A DNA stretch of 64,000 bases from Tetrapyrgos nigripes (Eukaryota > Basidiomycota > Agaricomycetes > Agaricales > Campanellaceae). A model generated the notes under the pieces. The model made no database searches and was not told the DNA's origin. It saw only the letters and a program-made list of their open reading frames with translations. Numbering within the stretch: the first letter of the stretch is position 1; each line of letters begins with the position of its first letter. The translations under genes were made by a program, and so were the position numbers. Location of the stretch: positions 186,001 to 250,000 of the forward strand of contig JAACJM010000034.1 of the NCBI GenBank assembly GCA_013368315.1, written 5' to 3'. This document shows, in pieces, positions 32,918-43,653 of the stretch.

Positions 32918-35163
32918 TTACTTGTTGAGAAACTGGAATCCAAGCTTCTCTTGAATCTCTTGGGACAAAGTGGACTGAATGAAACCCTCCTTTTCAACTC
33001 TTTTCGCTAGTCTGTCAAGACTTTCAGACGTTAAAGAAGCCAAGCATTTTGCTATAGAGGGCAGTGAATGAGATGTAGTAGTCATATGAACTCGCAAATG
33101 AGCCTTCCGATGCTGCATGATACCAAAAACAACAAAGAGAAAAGTGTAGTGATATCTGACTGTTCTATCACTGAGGTTTTCAAAATAGTCAGCTTGAGTT
33201 TCACAAGTAACATATGGTTTACGGTCTCAGTTCTCAAAGCCACCAATACCCAAAGGAAACAAAGTAGGAAACATACTGCAAATCAAATCAGGATTGTTGT
33301 ATTCTGAAATGAAGCAAGGTCAGGTATTGAGTGGTCATGCCAAGATCCCAGTTGAAGGTTTTGTAAAGCAGAAGAGATCATAGAACAAACACCTGAGGTA
33401 TCTTGGTACAGTCGGGATCATGCACACAGAGATGTTCCAAAATTCCTTCTCTGTGCTCAGAAAAAGGTTCAAAATTTTCACAGTGTGGATCCATGAACGT
33501 GGTAGCAAGATGCTCAGAAAATGATGAAGAATCCTTGTCAAAGCTTGACAATGGATCAGATTCATGGTCATAGACTATTCAGTCCTAAAGTCCAGGCAAG
33601 ATGTCATTTTCAGGTACATATTCAAAATATCAAGTCAAATAGCAGGAAGGTCAACATTGGTACAGCTGATTGTGCTGGAAAAGAAATTTCAACAGAGCCA
33701 TTACCACTGATTTGTGAACATACAATTGCTTCTTTGGGCCAACAAAAACAATGCTAATCATACGATTCAAATCATCTGGTGTCCAAGGCAAAACATTAGC
33801 TGTTGACACTATATTCAGCTCGAACACACAAGCATTACCATGCAATACTCAGGGCTGGTCTCCATCAAATGAACTGTACAAGTGAACGTCATGTACAGTA
33901 GTATGATATTTGGCACACACCATTTCTTCGGCCCATGCGATGTGTAAGTCCTGGAGATTTGACAGCAATTCCCCTCAGTATAAGTGATTGACAAGAGACA
34001 GAGCAGAGACTTTGCCTTTGGACAGATGTGAGAGGCAAGATTGTTGACAAATATAAAGCCTACAACCATCTTCAGAGAAAACCACTCCTTTTTTGTCCAG
34101 CAAAGCCCCTTCCAGTGTACACTCACCATATTGAAACTGATCAGGAGAGACATGCATGAGAATAAACAGATCTACACACTTTAACGGAGTCAGAGAAGGT
34201 ATGGCATTGACAAGCACAAGACAACCAGAATGATTCGTATTGTCACATGCACAGGATGCACAGGTGTGAGGAGGAACATAGATTGATTTCTGGCAATAGC
34301 TAGATAAGCACTCTAGCATGGTGGACAAAAGGACAGCTTCCAGACATTGTTCTCTCTCTTGCAAATAATTGGATCTAAACAAATCTGGTTGGTCAAAAAT
34401 AACAACAGGTGAAGGATCTGAACATGCATCTGTATTGTTGGGAGTGCCATCAAACAGAGCGTTAGTGACAGCACCAAATGTATTGGCCAATATTTTTTGT
34501 ATTGCAGAAAATTGATCCTCCCAGTCAAATGAAGAGTATAAGGAAAATAAAACAAAAAAGTTGAGCCAGTTCTTCATCACTGACACTGGACAACATTTTC
34601 AACTGGGCAACAAAAAACCAAGTTAAGACAACGGACAAAAAATTAGACTTGCCTTGAAAGTCAATAGTCTCAATATGGTACTCCATATTATCATACTTTA
34701 CCCACATGCTGACTGGTATAGACTCAATAAGCTGAGGCAAATATTCCACTGATTCAAATGATTTGCAAATGAAGTCAGACGCTTCAGAACTCATGAGCCA
34801 ATGATAACCATCAAGTGCAGGACGAATGGCAACATACAATATCTTTTCTCCAAGCAGACAACATATACCTTCACCAAGTCGTTGGCCTATGAACAGGCGC
34901 ATTGTGTGATATACATGTGCAGCTGGACTTGGCAACAGGGAGCTTTCAGTAACAGCAACATTTTCAGTTATGAAGTTCACAATGAATTGAGCACAGAATT
35001 TTTTGGCTTGCTTTGCAGGTGCAGAGAAGTCAAGACAATGGTGTATATTGTACAGGTCAATTACATTCAAATGTTGTAGTACTTGACATAGGTTTTCAGC
35101 AGTAAGAGCTAGGAATAAAGGCCTTGCAGCAGCAGCTTGGCAAAGACAACCAGGGAGAGACAT
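32918..35163 (-). pseudogene. Decayed Helitron-type (DUF6570 / Helitron-like N-domain) protein
   Basis: Minus-strand frames 34525-35163, 33975-34586, 33815-34153, 33651-33845 and 32918-33118 align end to end in the order expected for the N-terminal part of large basidiomycete Helitron proteins: a C-x2-C type zinc region (HTCASCACDNTNHSGC), the motif EGALLDKKGVVFSEDGCRL followed by CLSHLSKGKVSALSLVNHLY, then AWAEEMVCAKY..HGNACVFELN, PDDLNRMISIVFVGPKK and HRKAHLRVHM..LASLTSESLDRLAKRVEKE. Frameshifts and stops separate the pieces, and the Rep tyrosine motif and Pif1 helicase are absent. Family assignment from memory of conserved strings; medium confidence. Confidence 0.6.
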
Positions 35164-35291
35164 GGCAGTACAAACGAGACTGACTGTTGCAGAACTTGAT
35201 GGAATGTGAGAGAAGAAAATGATGTCATATGGAGATTCCCTTACAGATTCAAACTCCCCTCAGCTGAGTTGGCAGCTCCAACGATTCAACA

Positions 35292-35327
35292 CTCCCTCCT
35301 CCTAGACCTTTGGTCCGGAGTCGGGGA
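35292..35327 (-). repeat. 36-bp repeat, LTR/purine-tract junction-like (copy A)
   Basis: Nearly identical (one C/T difference) to 37284-37319, same orientation. On the minus strand it reads as a purine tract AGGAGGAGGGAG followed by TGTTGAA, the layout of a polypurine tract meeting an LTR. It also contains the GACC...GGTC hairpin. Confidence 0.5.
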
Positions 35328-36331
35328 TGGTCACTGACCGTGAGTCCAAAGTTAAGGTCATCAGAAAGTGCATATCTGCTGGATATCCACAAGGTCACAA
35401 AAATGAACTGACCTTCACATGAGTTTTGGTGACCTTCGGGATAATCTGAAGCTTAAGCAGCAGTCATTCCCACTCTCATACCCAGCTGTTTTAGGACAGG
35501 GGACAAACAAAAAATAACCGGTGAAGGGCCAGCCCCTTCATGGCAGCAGAGCCCACTACTACATGCTGGTATCCCTGACCTCAACCCTTTGTGTATACTT
35601 ACCACCTGCCAACAGAGCATAGACGATAATTTACCTGACCCATTTCACAAGTAGTAGCAATACTCCAGCAATTACCATACATCATTCAATTCATCTGTTC
35701 CACTGGCATCTAGAGATAAATATGTAGTGTATTATTGTTCAACACCACAACCAAGCCAAATTTCCTCTGAAGCTTATCATAGCCTTCCTCCCCTCAGCCA
35801 TTTCAACCTCAGTTATCGTCCTTCACTATCAGTGCTTGCCTTCACTTCCAGTTTTACTGATCCTAAGCCAAGCATAACCATCAGACATTCCAGCACCATG
35901 AACCAGAATTTGGGAACCCAGCTTCCATATCCTTCTTTGAAATCCCACTGCAGAGGACTGAACCTAGCCTCATGTGTTCCCTAGCCAAAAACCAGCAAGT
36001 AACCTAGGGTCATAGCCATAACCAAGGACTTGAATGGTGCTGATTGATACAGTGAGAGAAGACATGAGGTGGGGAAGAAAGACAATATGCACTGACAGAG
36101 GATGTCCTATTTATGGCCAGGTGATTTCAATGTAAACTGTTCCATCATTGTCCTATCAGAAAAAATGTATTGTCCCTGACTGTCAAAATCTGTGTGTCAC
36201 TGCAGCACTCAAGAGTAAAAGTGACAGGACAAATATATCTTTGTTTCGAAGACTCCGAACGCTTCAGAACCTTATGAGGAGTTCTGCTACAACCAAACAT
36301 ATGCAGGAAATTGGTACTGTCTACATAGAAT

Positions 36332-36969
36332 ATTCCCGCTACTGTTTAGGTAGTGGGTCTTGTGGTACCAATCATATTTGCACAACGCCGCGGCGCACAA
36401 CAGGCCAGTTCAATCGAAACTCCGCTCCGCGGCACCAGCATCAAAATCAACCCAGTACAGTGGGTTTGACCCAATCTGACACTCTTTGTTTTCCAATGAC
36501 AGTTCAGACCTCCTCCTTGCTGCCTCTAGCGTTTCATGGTAACAGGTATGTGATCAGCTCCATTCTTGTTTCGGCCCCTGTTTAGGTAACATATATTTTG
36601 GAGAGTTGGGGGTGAAGGCCGAGTGTACTATGGCCTTCCGGCATTCCTTGTTACATATTGTCCTGTAGACTTCAAACTGTTTCCTCTTCTTGCGTTGGCA
36701 TAGAGCATAGTGATGAACCAGCGAGTTGTAGCGGGCACTTCGCCGGTTATGTGCTCTATTCATAGGAGTGTACAGTCAACAAAGAAAGTGGTGTGTGCTG
36801 TGACTGCCAATACCCTGTGATCAGCCTCCATGGAAAAACTCGTCAAGGCGAGAAGGTGGCGAGGCTTTAGGAGGGAACGGCGTGAATGCGGCAGGAATTT
36901 GTCAGCGGCTTGCAAACAGCCGGTTTTTTATTGGCACCCAAGACCCACTACCTAAACGGTAGCGGGAAT
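36332..36969. mobile_element. ~0.64-kb MITE-like element with ~40-bp terminal inverted repeats
   Basis: Left terminus 36332-36372 (ATTCCCGCTACTGTTTAGGT...) is mirrored at 36930-36969 with only a few differences. The interior has no recognisable protein; two frames (36148-36585 overlapping the end, and minus 36554-36763) are unassigned. No clear target duplication was found, so the exact ends could shift by a few bases. Confidence 0.65.
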
Positions 36970-37283
36970 TACAAAAGACAAATAAAGAACCAAACAGTAA
37001 TTCCCTGTCCTAAACTTTCCGGACTCATCAAGTGTCTAAACCTACGTACAACAAGCGGAGAGTGCCCTAGAGTGCCCCGATCTAATGAGAATTGACAGAG
37101 AGAGAGCGAGCCGAAGACATCCGCGGGTCCCGCTCTTGGGAACATTCCTTATTTCAAGTTAGTAAGGTCATTGATGTAGGGTCAGAGTCACGGTCATTCG
37201 CGGACTCAAGTTCATGGCAAATCCGTCCAAGGTCACCGAAAGTGGATATCATTATCCACTGACCTTGACAACACTGTTCGACA

Positions 37284-37319
37284 CTCCCTCCTCCTAGACC
37301 TTCGGTCCGGAGTCGGGGA
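37284..37319 (-). repeat. 36-bp repeat, LTR/purine-tract junction-like (copy B)
   Basis: Second copy of the 35292-35327 repeat. On the minus strand the purine tract is followed by TGTCGAACAGTG. Sequences beyond the 36 bp are not obviously alike. Confidence 0.5.
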
Positions 37320-37459
37320 AACCAAACTATTCGAAGTCCGTTGTGATGCGTGATTGAACTTCCCTTCATGGTAGTACAGTATGTTGTTTCCGGCCGTCTT
37401 TTGCTAAGATCAAGTCTTCGTAACGTAGTCAAGGCGGCCTGGTTTTAGTCCTAGGGTCT

Positions 37460-37482
37460 AGGGTCTAGTGACACTAGACCCT
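37460..37482. other. Perfect 11-bp inverted repeat (hairpin)
   Basis: AGGGTCTAGTG, one A, then CACTAGACCCT. It could be a terminator-like or transposon-end hairpin; no adjacent gene makes a role clear. Confidence 0.5.
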
Positions 37483-37814
37483 GCAAAAAAAGTAGTGGCG
37501 GGCTGAATTCAAGTCATTCACGTGGAGTAGGTATGAATTAGTACTTGGGTGATACATAGATATTGACATGCAGTACTTACTCATTGAAAGGTGACTGTTG
37601 ATTTCCAAAAAGGGCTAGCGTTACCAGCGCGAAATTACAGTGACATTGACAAGTTGCTTGTCTCTGGTCTCCCCATACCTACCCTACCTATATAGTCTCT
37701 CTTTTCCTCTCCTACCTACATAGTCTCCCTTTCCCTTTCCTACCTACAGAGCATCCCCCTCTTCGACTGGGAAGCCAATCCCATCGCCCGCCGAACGCTG
37801 CATCGAGCAAAGGA

Positions 37815-39574
37815 ATGGATGTCACTCATATCAATCTGCACAAAGTCATTGGGTACGTGTAGTGCCCATTACTTAATTACTCAGACGCTCCGAGTTTTAT
37901 ATTGCTAATGCGCATCGACCATCGTTCATCGTCGGGAAACAGGTCAATCCTCATAGGAATATGGTTGAACTTGATGCTGTTTGTGTTAGTGATTGATTGG
38001 GTGAGTAACAGTTTTTTTCTGAACAGTTTATGGTTTTCAGAGTCAGAGCCTAGGGCTCATCTCGACTCTTAAGGCCATGCGCTTGTACGTATAAGTACTG
38101 ATATATAAGAGTATGCATGTCTAGGCTTTGTATTACTTTCGCCACTACCCCACCGACAGAATTCTCATCAGGATCGCTGTCTTTGCTGCCCTTGCCGCTG
38201 ACATGGCTACGGTAATCGCAGAATGCGCTGACGTCTACTTGGTGAGCCGTACTTTTGCACAATTGCACCGCATACTCAGCGCCTGATTTTTCAAATCATT
38301 ATACGATATACAGAATGCTGTCACCTCTCAAGGTAGGTACATAGACTGGTACCTCTATTATCATTTTTTTAAAAAATTCGATTCATAAGCAATTCTGAAG
38401 CTGACTCGATGCATCATGGCCCATGGGTGGTACAGGAAACATAGGTGCTATACAAACGCGACAATGGTACGCTAAAGAAATGATTTTAGTAAAATGAAAC
38501 GCCATTCGAAACTTACTCGTACTTATGAACTTATTGTTCGGCGATTGCGCATGCAGGCCCAGAAGCGTGTCAATGATTTCCACTGGTATCTCTGCATCGA
38601 TCGTACAGGTATTCATGTTGCATAGATATTGGTCCTTGTAAGTGTGTTTTGAGTTCATCTGCATTCAACTGATTATCTGACCTATTTTGCTTCATTGAAG
38701 AACACGAAGAAAGGTGCTTACGAGTGTCGTAGGACTTGTGATACTCTCGGCAGTAAGTACTGTCTTCAAGCTTAGGAGCAGCTGATGAAGTAATGCTCAA
38801 TAATCATAACTGCTGCCGGCATCATAAAAGCTTGCAAGTACCTTATACATTAGCGCCATTGCCCTTTTTTTTCAATCCCAAGTTAATATTCTACGCACAC
38901 AGCTTTTGCCTCCGCTGATGTAAGTACTTTCAGGTCCTGTCTGATGTCTCGTACCTCACATATGTATCCCGTTATTCCTTATGATAGTTGTTTGTGGTTA
39001 TCAACCGAGATGGTGGCAGACCTACTAATCGCCCTACTCTTGGTCTTATATTATCGAGCGACCGATCGTGACAGGACGGTCAACTCTTCATCTACGTGAG
39101 TGCCCTTTCCACTTGGCAAATTCTGTAATGATTAGCTTAAGAAAATCCTTTCAGACTCGTTCGCCATCTAGTAACGCTCGCACTCAAAACCGGCTCTTTC
39201 ACTGCTCTGAATGCAGTGCTGACTCTTTTAACTTTTGTGGTTGACATCCAGAGTAATGGTATGTCCTTGTCCTATCCTCTCCCCTCATTCTCATTTTCAT
39301 TGGCATGGGACATTGACATTTGGCCTTATTGAACTTTTGGATTGAAGTCACCATGATATTTGCCTATTGCATTGGCCAAATCTACTCATTGACGCTCTTC
39401 TACAACCTAAATATTCGTCGGAAGCTTTTCAATCGCGAGAATCCCGATGTTCTGTATATACGTATACCTGATCTGGAGAATCGTAATTCTATGGAGAGCA
39501 ATGAGGGGGACATCTCGAATGTGGAATCGAGGTCGCAGAGGGGCCGAGTCGTTACTGCTAGTATGCATACGTAA
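37815..39574 (+). CDS. DUF6534-type seven-transmembrane protein
   Basis: Basidiomycete-expanded membrane protein family of unknown function. Spliced pieces include MDVTHINLHKVIG, SILIGIWLNLMLFVLVIDW (helix 1), YYFRHYPTDRILIRIAVFAA, ISASIVQVFMLHRYWSL, VLTSVVGLVILSA, CLWLSTEMVADLLIALLLVL, LVRHLVTLALKTGSFTAL, VTMIFAYCIGQIYSLTLFYN and a hydrophilic C-terminal tail. Around ten introns; some middle exon borders (38330-38600) are uncertain because that segment is short and partly atypical (WPRSVSMISTG in place of the usual PxxLY). The last stop is placed at 39572-39574; a terminal intron starting GTAAGT at 39571 is also possible, which would move the end. Confidence 0.8.
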
Positions 39575-41261
39575 GTATGTTTCATGTTTTATGTTTTATA
39601 TTTTCGGCGCAAAATGAACGTTCCTCCCGAGTCCTGAATCCCGATAGGATTAGGCGAGCTAATGACTCTGCAGGAAACACAGCGAATATTATATATTATT
39701 GGCGAACTGTGTACTTATATGGGGCAAGGGCGTAGGGACTGGATACGGACTGGATACTGGGGAATAACTTGCGTCAAGTCATCGAAGGATCCAAATACAG
39801 CCTTTCCCCAACTCTCCCAAACTAATATCTCTTGGCAGGACCGAACTGATGTATACTGTTGTCACCCCATATGCATACATACGCAGCGTACAAATGACTT
39901 CCTCGACCTCTTCACCTCATATGCGGTCAACTCGTCCTACGTTCCTCCCAGTCAAAAGGTTCCTCGCGAAACCATCGCATGCTCACCTCCTGATTTGCAA
40001 CTCTAGAAGGTTGATGGAGAACTAGCACGATAGATAGTTGGAGGTATGTTGTGACTGATTCACAACACCGTCGTGCAAGATACTCACCCAGCACCAGTGC
40101 AGAAAGTTGAACCCTTTCCCTACACTACGCGTCTATCTCTCAACCACAACGCCTGAGTAGTAGTCGCGGTGCAGGACAGTACAGAAATGGGGTTGGTCGA
40201 CACAGTGTTGCCACGGTCCGGGTAGGTCCGGGCCTAGCCAAAAATTTCTGACCCTCAACCCGGACCTTCAGCCTTCCACATCCTCACTGACCCTGGACCC
40301 TGGACCTGTGGACCGGGGCCAGGTTCAAACCAGGGCCGACCACGGACCTCGCAGAGAAAACATCACTTGGACGAGCACAAAGACTAAGGTACATGAGTAG
40401 TACATTTTGTAATAAGATACCAACCGTCGACAACCGGTACGACTCTGTACAAACCTTCCTTCAACGCGTGTACTTTTGGTCACTAGCGCTCTTTCAACAC
40501 GTAGCGGGATCTTTCTTCAACGTCATTTCGGCGTGGATGCATACAGATGGTTGAGTAAAGTTTGCCTATAGGGTGTGTTGAGGGTGTGTTACTTACGCTT
40601 GAAACGTCATGGCTAGAGGTAGCTAATTGGATGCTTTTTCCAGATTCCTTTGGTGGTCCGAAGTTTACTATACAATAAACTGAGGTACAGATCTCTAGAG
40701 TCTACACCTCTCCCTGTAATGACGCTGAGGTTTGCCTAGAGTCTTTCGGGTGCATTGCAGGCAGTTGTTTGGTCTATGAGGCTAATTTTTGAGGAGCTTT
40801 GAGAGGCCTTCGTTGAAGATTTTGAGGGTGTTGCTAATTGGAAGTTGGCGAAGACCCTTGCGTCCCTATTGTCCCCCGGAGCCAGGGTCTGTCATTTTTG
40901 GAATTCATCGTGCGAGTTCAGAGCCGAAAGAGGTTACGAATGTTAGGGAGGAGAGAATATTCTTGCATTCAGAGGATAGTTGGAAGAGGCTTTGGGCTGG
41001 AAACGAAGACACGGGCGAGGAAGGAGTGTTTCCAAAGGGGACAGTGGAGGTCGATGTCAAGTTTTTCGATCTCAACCTAATGCAGATGGTATCTCTTCTC
41101 AGGACTTTGCTCTTATTGTGTAGTCGGTGAAGAGGATTTAAATTTGAAGAACGTTTTCTTGCGTACAATACCAATGTATTTATAATGTGAAAGAGCTGCT
41201 GTACAAATCAAAGCACAGAATGAGGATATAGGGGATAATAACTACTCTCTGCCATCATGAT
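39575..41261. other. Intergenic with GACC-rich degenerate repeat
   Basis: 40200-40350 is rich in variants of GGTCCGGG and GACCCTGGACC. A 113-codon plus frame (40789-41130) and its overlapping frame were considered as F-box/LRR protein ends but are not convincing. Confidence 0.35.
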
Positions 41262-42228
41262 TTAGTCCTCGTAGAAAACCAAAGCCCTAAGCTCAATGGA
41301 CTCCCTGAACGGAGCATCTGAAGGCGTAGTCGGGTCTTCAAACGCAGTGTGCGGGGTCATGATTGAGACACTGCCATCGTCTTTAGAATCATAACTGTAA
41401 CAGTCAACGAATCAGTAAACTGGACGCCATTCTTGAAGAAACCGCTCACCATTTAATCAGAACGATCTCATCTGGTGTCATCCCTTTCAGATACTTGAAC
41501 TTTAGTCCTGGATTATAGCTGACTCCCATCGTCTCTCTGTTCTCCTCTCTATCGGGGCGAACGAAAGCGACTGGTGTTAGACCCTTCTCTGTATCAATGG
41601 AGCGATAGTCGGCCAAAGCAAGAGGCCAGTCAAGCGCAGCGTGTGAGATGGGTCTCCAGAGGTTGATAATTTGGTAACGATGCTTCAGCAACTCGCCGCT
41701 TTCGGACTCGGGCAGGTGACGAAGGACGCGGTTACGAGCAGCTCTGGCGGTTTGGTCTCCATGAACAACAGCTGCAGGTTGCCTTTTAGCAGGGTCAGCT
41801 CCTGAATCGCCAGGTCGACGACGTCTGACGGCTGATAATAGCAAGAAATTGGTTTATATTTCGAAGGACGGTTATAGAGCAAGACTGGAACACTCACTGT
41901 GATCAAAAAGAACAACTCTACTAGCTCCAGTCAACCTCTTGATCAGCTCGATGCTTTCGGGATAATACTCCCTCTTTATCTCTTCATCGTTCTTGAAAGA
42001 TTTGTGCTTTGCAGCTTCATTGTAGAACTGGAACCCAGCTGTGTCGAGAGAGACGGAGGACTCGTTACCACGCAGATTCTCTATCTCGACGACATGTGGT
42101 TCATTTTTATAGTTTGGCTTTGGTACGGGCAGGGAAATGTCCACAGAGGGACGTGAACCGTCGGAAGGTGGAGCAAAAAAATTGAGTGTTGCCGACACGA
42201 AAGAGGGTTGGATTAGTCTTGCAGGCAT
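41262..42228 (-). CDS. CmcJ/AsaB-like hydroxylase/desaturase
   Basis: Member of the fungal family that includes GA4 desaturase and AsaB and is related to the CmcJ subunit of cephamycin 7-alpha-methoxylation; members serve in secondary metabolism or stand alone. Three exons: 41898-42228, 41450-41831, 41262-41394 (281 codons). Motifs: N-terminal SATLNFFAPPSDGS and SVSLDTAGFQFYNEAAKHKSF, ASRVVLFDHT, RRRPGDS, RYQIINLWRPI, DWPLALADYRSI, and a C-terminal IKCYDSKDDG with MTPHTAFEDP. The start at 42228 gives the conserved N-terminus; an upstream in-frame Met at 42306 would only add an unconserved stretch. Substrate cannot be inferred; there are no biosynthetic neighbours. Confidence 0.88.
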
Positions 42229-43653
42229 GGTACTGGTTTGGGAATGTGGATGGGTGACTTCAGGATACTGAGTTAGAGTTTGGAAGCTTTCAATCTTATA
42301 TACCACACCTTTTCAATAGATTTCGCCATAGTCTGATCATTACCTGCCCTTCAAGCCGGAAATCATTAAGCAAAAACTTCGTCAGCAAAATTCGACTATC
42401 ATTATAGGTCTTTTCGCTGGCATTCGTTGAACTAGTTCTATACACATTGGACACGGATGGCAGCCGCGAGAGAGATTGACATGAGTGAATAAACTGACGC
42501 CATTGTATTGTTTGCTAGATGCGTTTGTCATTTCCCGATATCGGGTATTAGTAGAGAGATTATCGCTGAGGCCATGGCCCATGACAAGGTCGGAGGGACT
42601 GTAATATGATTGTCGTCAAAATTCTTGCCGTAGGCTTGCGTAGACCACGTCAGTTTCGATAGGGATTGCCTTTGGCTAACTAGAGTGCGAACTAATAAGT
42701 ATCGGTTGGAAAGTGAGGACATCTGGGTACATACTACATAGTAGTCACTGGCCACCCTGGCGACTGATTTCAACATTGTCTGAATGGCTTACGCTTTGCC
42801 TGCAAAATGCTGGCTCGAACCTTGAGTTTCTCTGGAATAATTGCGATTGCTGAAAAAGTAGACCAGTTAGGCTAAAAAGTTAAGGAGAGGATGCGACGAC
42901 TCACGAGATCCGCGTCTTTCTCACCCATACATGTTGTCTTCCTCCTACTGCAAGGTCTCCCCCACTGCTTTTAAATGTCGGAAGAGATTGCGAGACATGC
43001 TATTTCTGGGCCCAGTAACGATCCTATCAACCGATGACGGCGTAACAAGGATACTTGCCGCGCGCCGTCGAAGAAGTCGAAGAAATGTCTTGATGCAAGG
43101 AATTCTTATGTAAACCTTGAATAGCTTCTTCGCGCAGGTCCCATAGTTACACAGTCGGGCCAACTTCACTTTCATCCAGTTACTCTCTCTGTTGCTACTC
43201 GCTAACGCGACTCTGCCTCTGCGCCTTACTTTTTCGAGTTGGTCTAAAAAGGTGCGTGATAGTGGCCTTGACGACAGTTGAAACGTTGACAGCTTACTCT
43301 GGCAGTTCCTCACATACGTCTACGCGCTCTGCCAATTTCCGTTCTCTAGACTTGCAAACACCTTTGGCCTCCGAGACTCTGCCCTGTCTCTCCAGTAACT
43401 GGTCATTCAAAGGTGTGTAACAGAGCTTCTTTGCAGCTTTATCACGTTGAAAAGACCCTACAGTCGTCACCTATCCTGGCAATCACAACTGCTCACTTCA
43501 GACCTCCGAGAGTCAACCCTCTGATTTATCGCGTCGTTCCCTTCGAAAACAAATCAGAATTATCTATCAAAAGTCCGTGCCGTGTTTCATCGTTGTCTGT
43601 ACCGGAAACTCATCGTGTCTTTATCCCCGCAGCTCGACTCATCATCCATAGCC
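42229..43653. other. Intergenic upstream of HET1
   Basis: No gene supported. It contains the shared string GGTGTGTAACAGAGCTT (43412-43428), also found upstream of HET2, and probably the HET1 promoter and 5' UTR. Confidence 0.4.

Noticed and set aside
40789..41130. F-box/LRR protein C-terminus
   Set aside because: The strings are suggestive, but no F-box or repeat pattern is present and upstream frames are closed.
42945..43313. 122-codon minus frame upstream of HET1
   Set aside because: Arg/Ser-rich, no domain, probably the complement of the HET1 5' flank.
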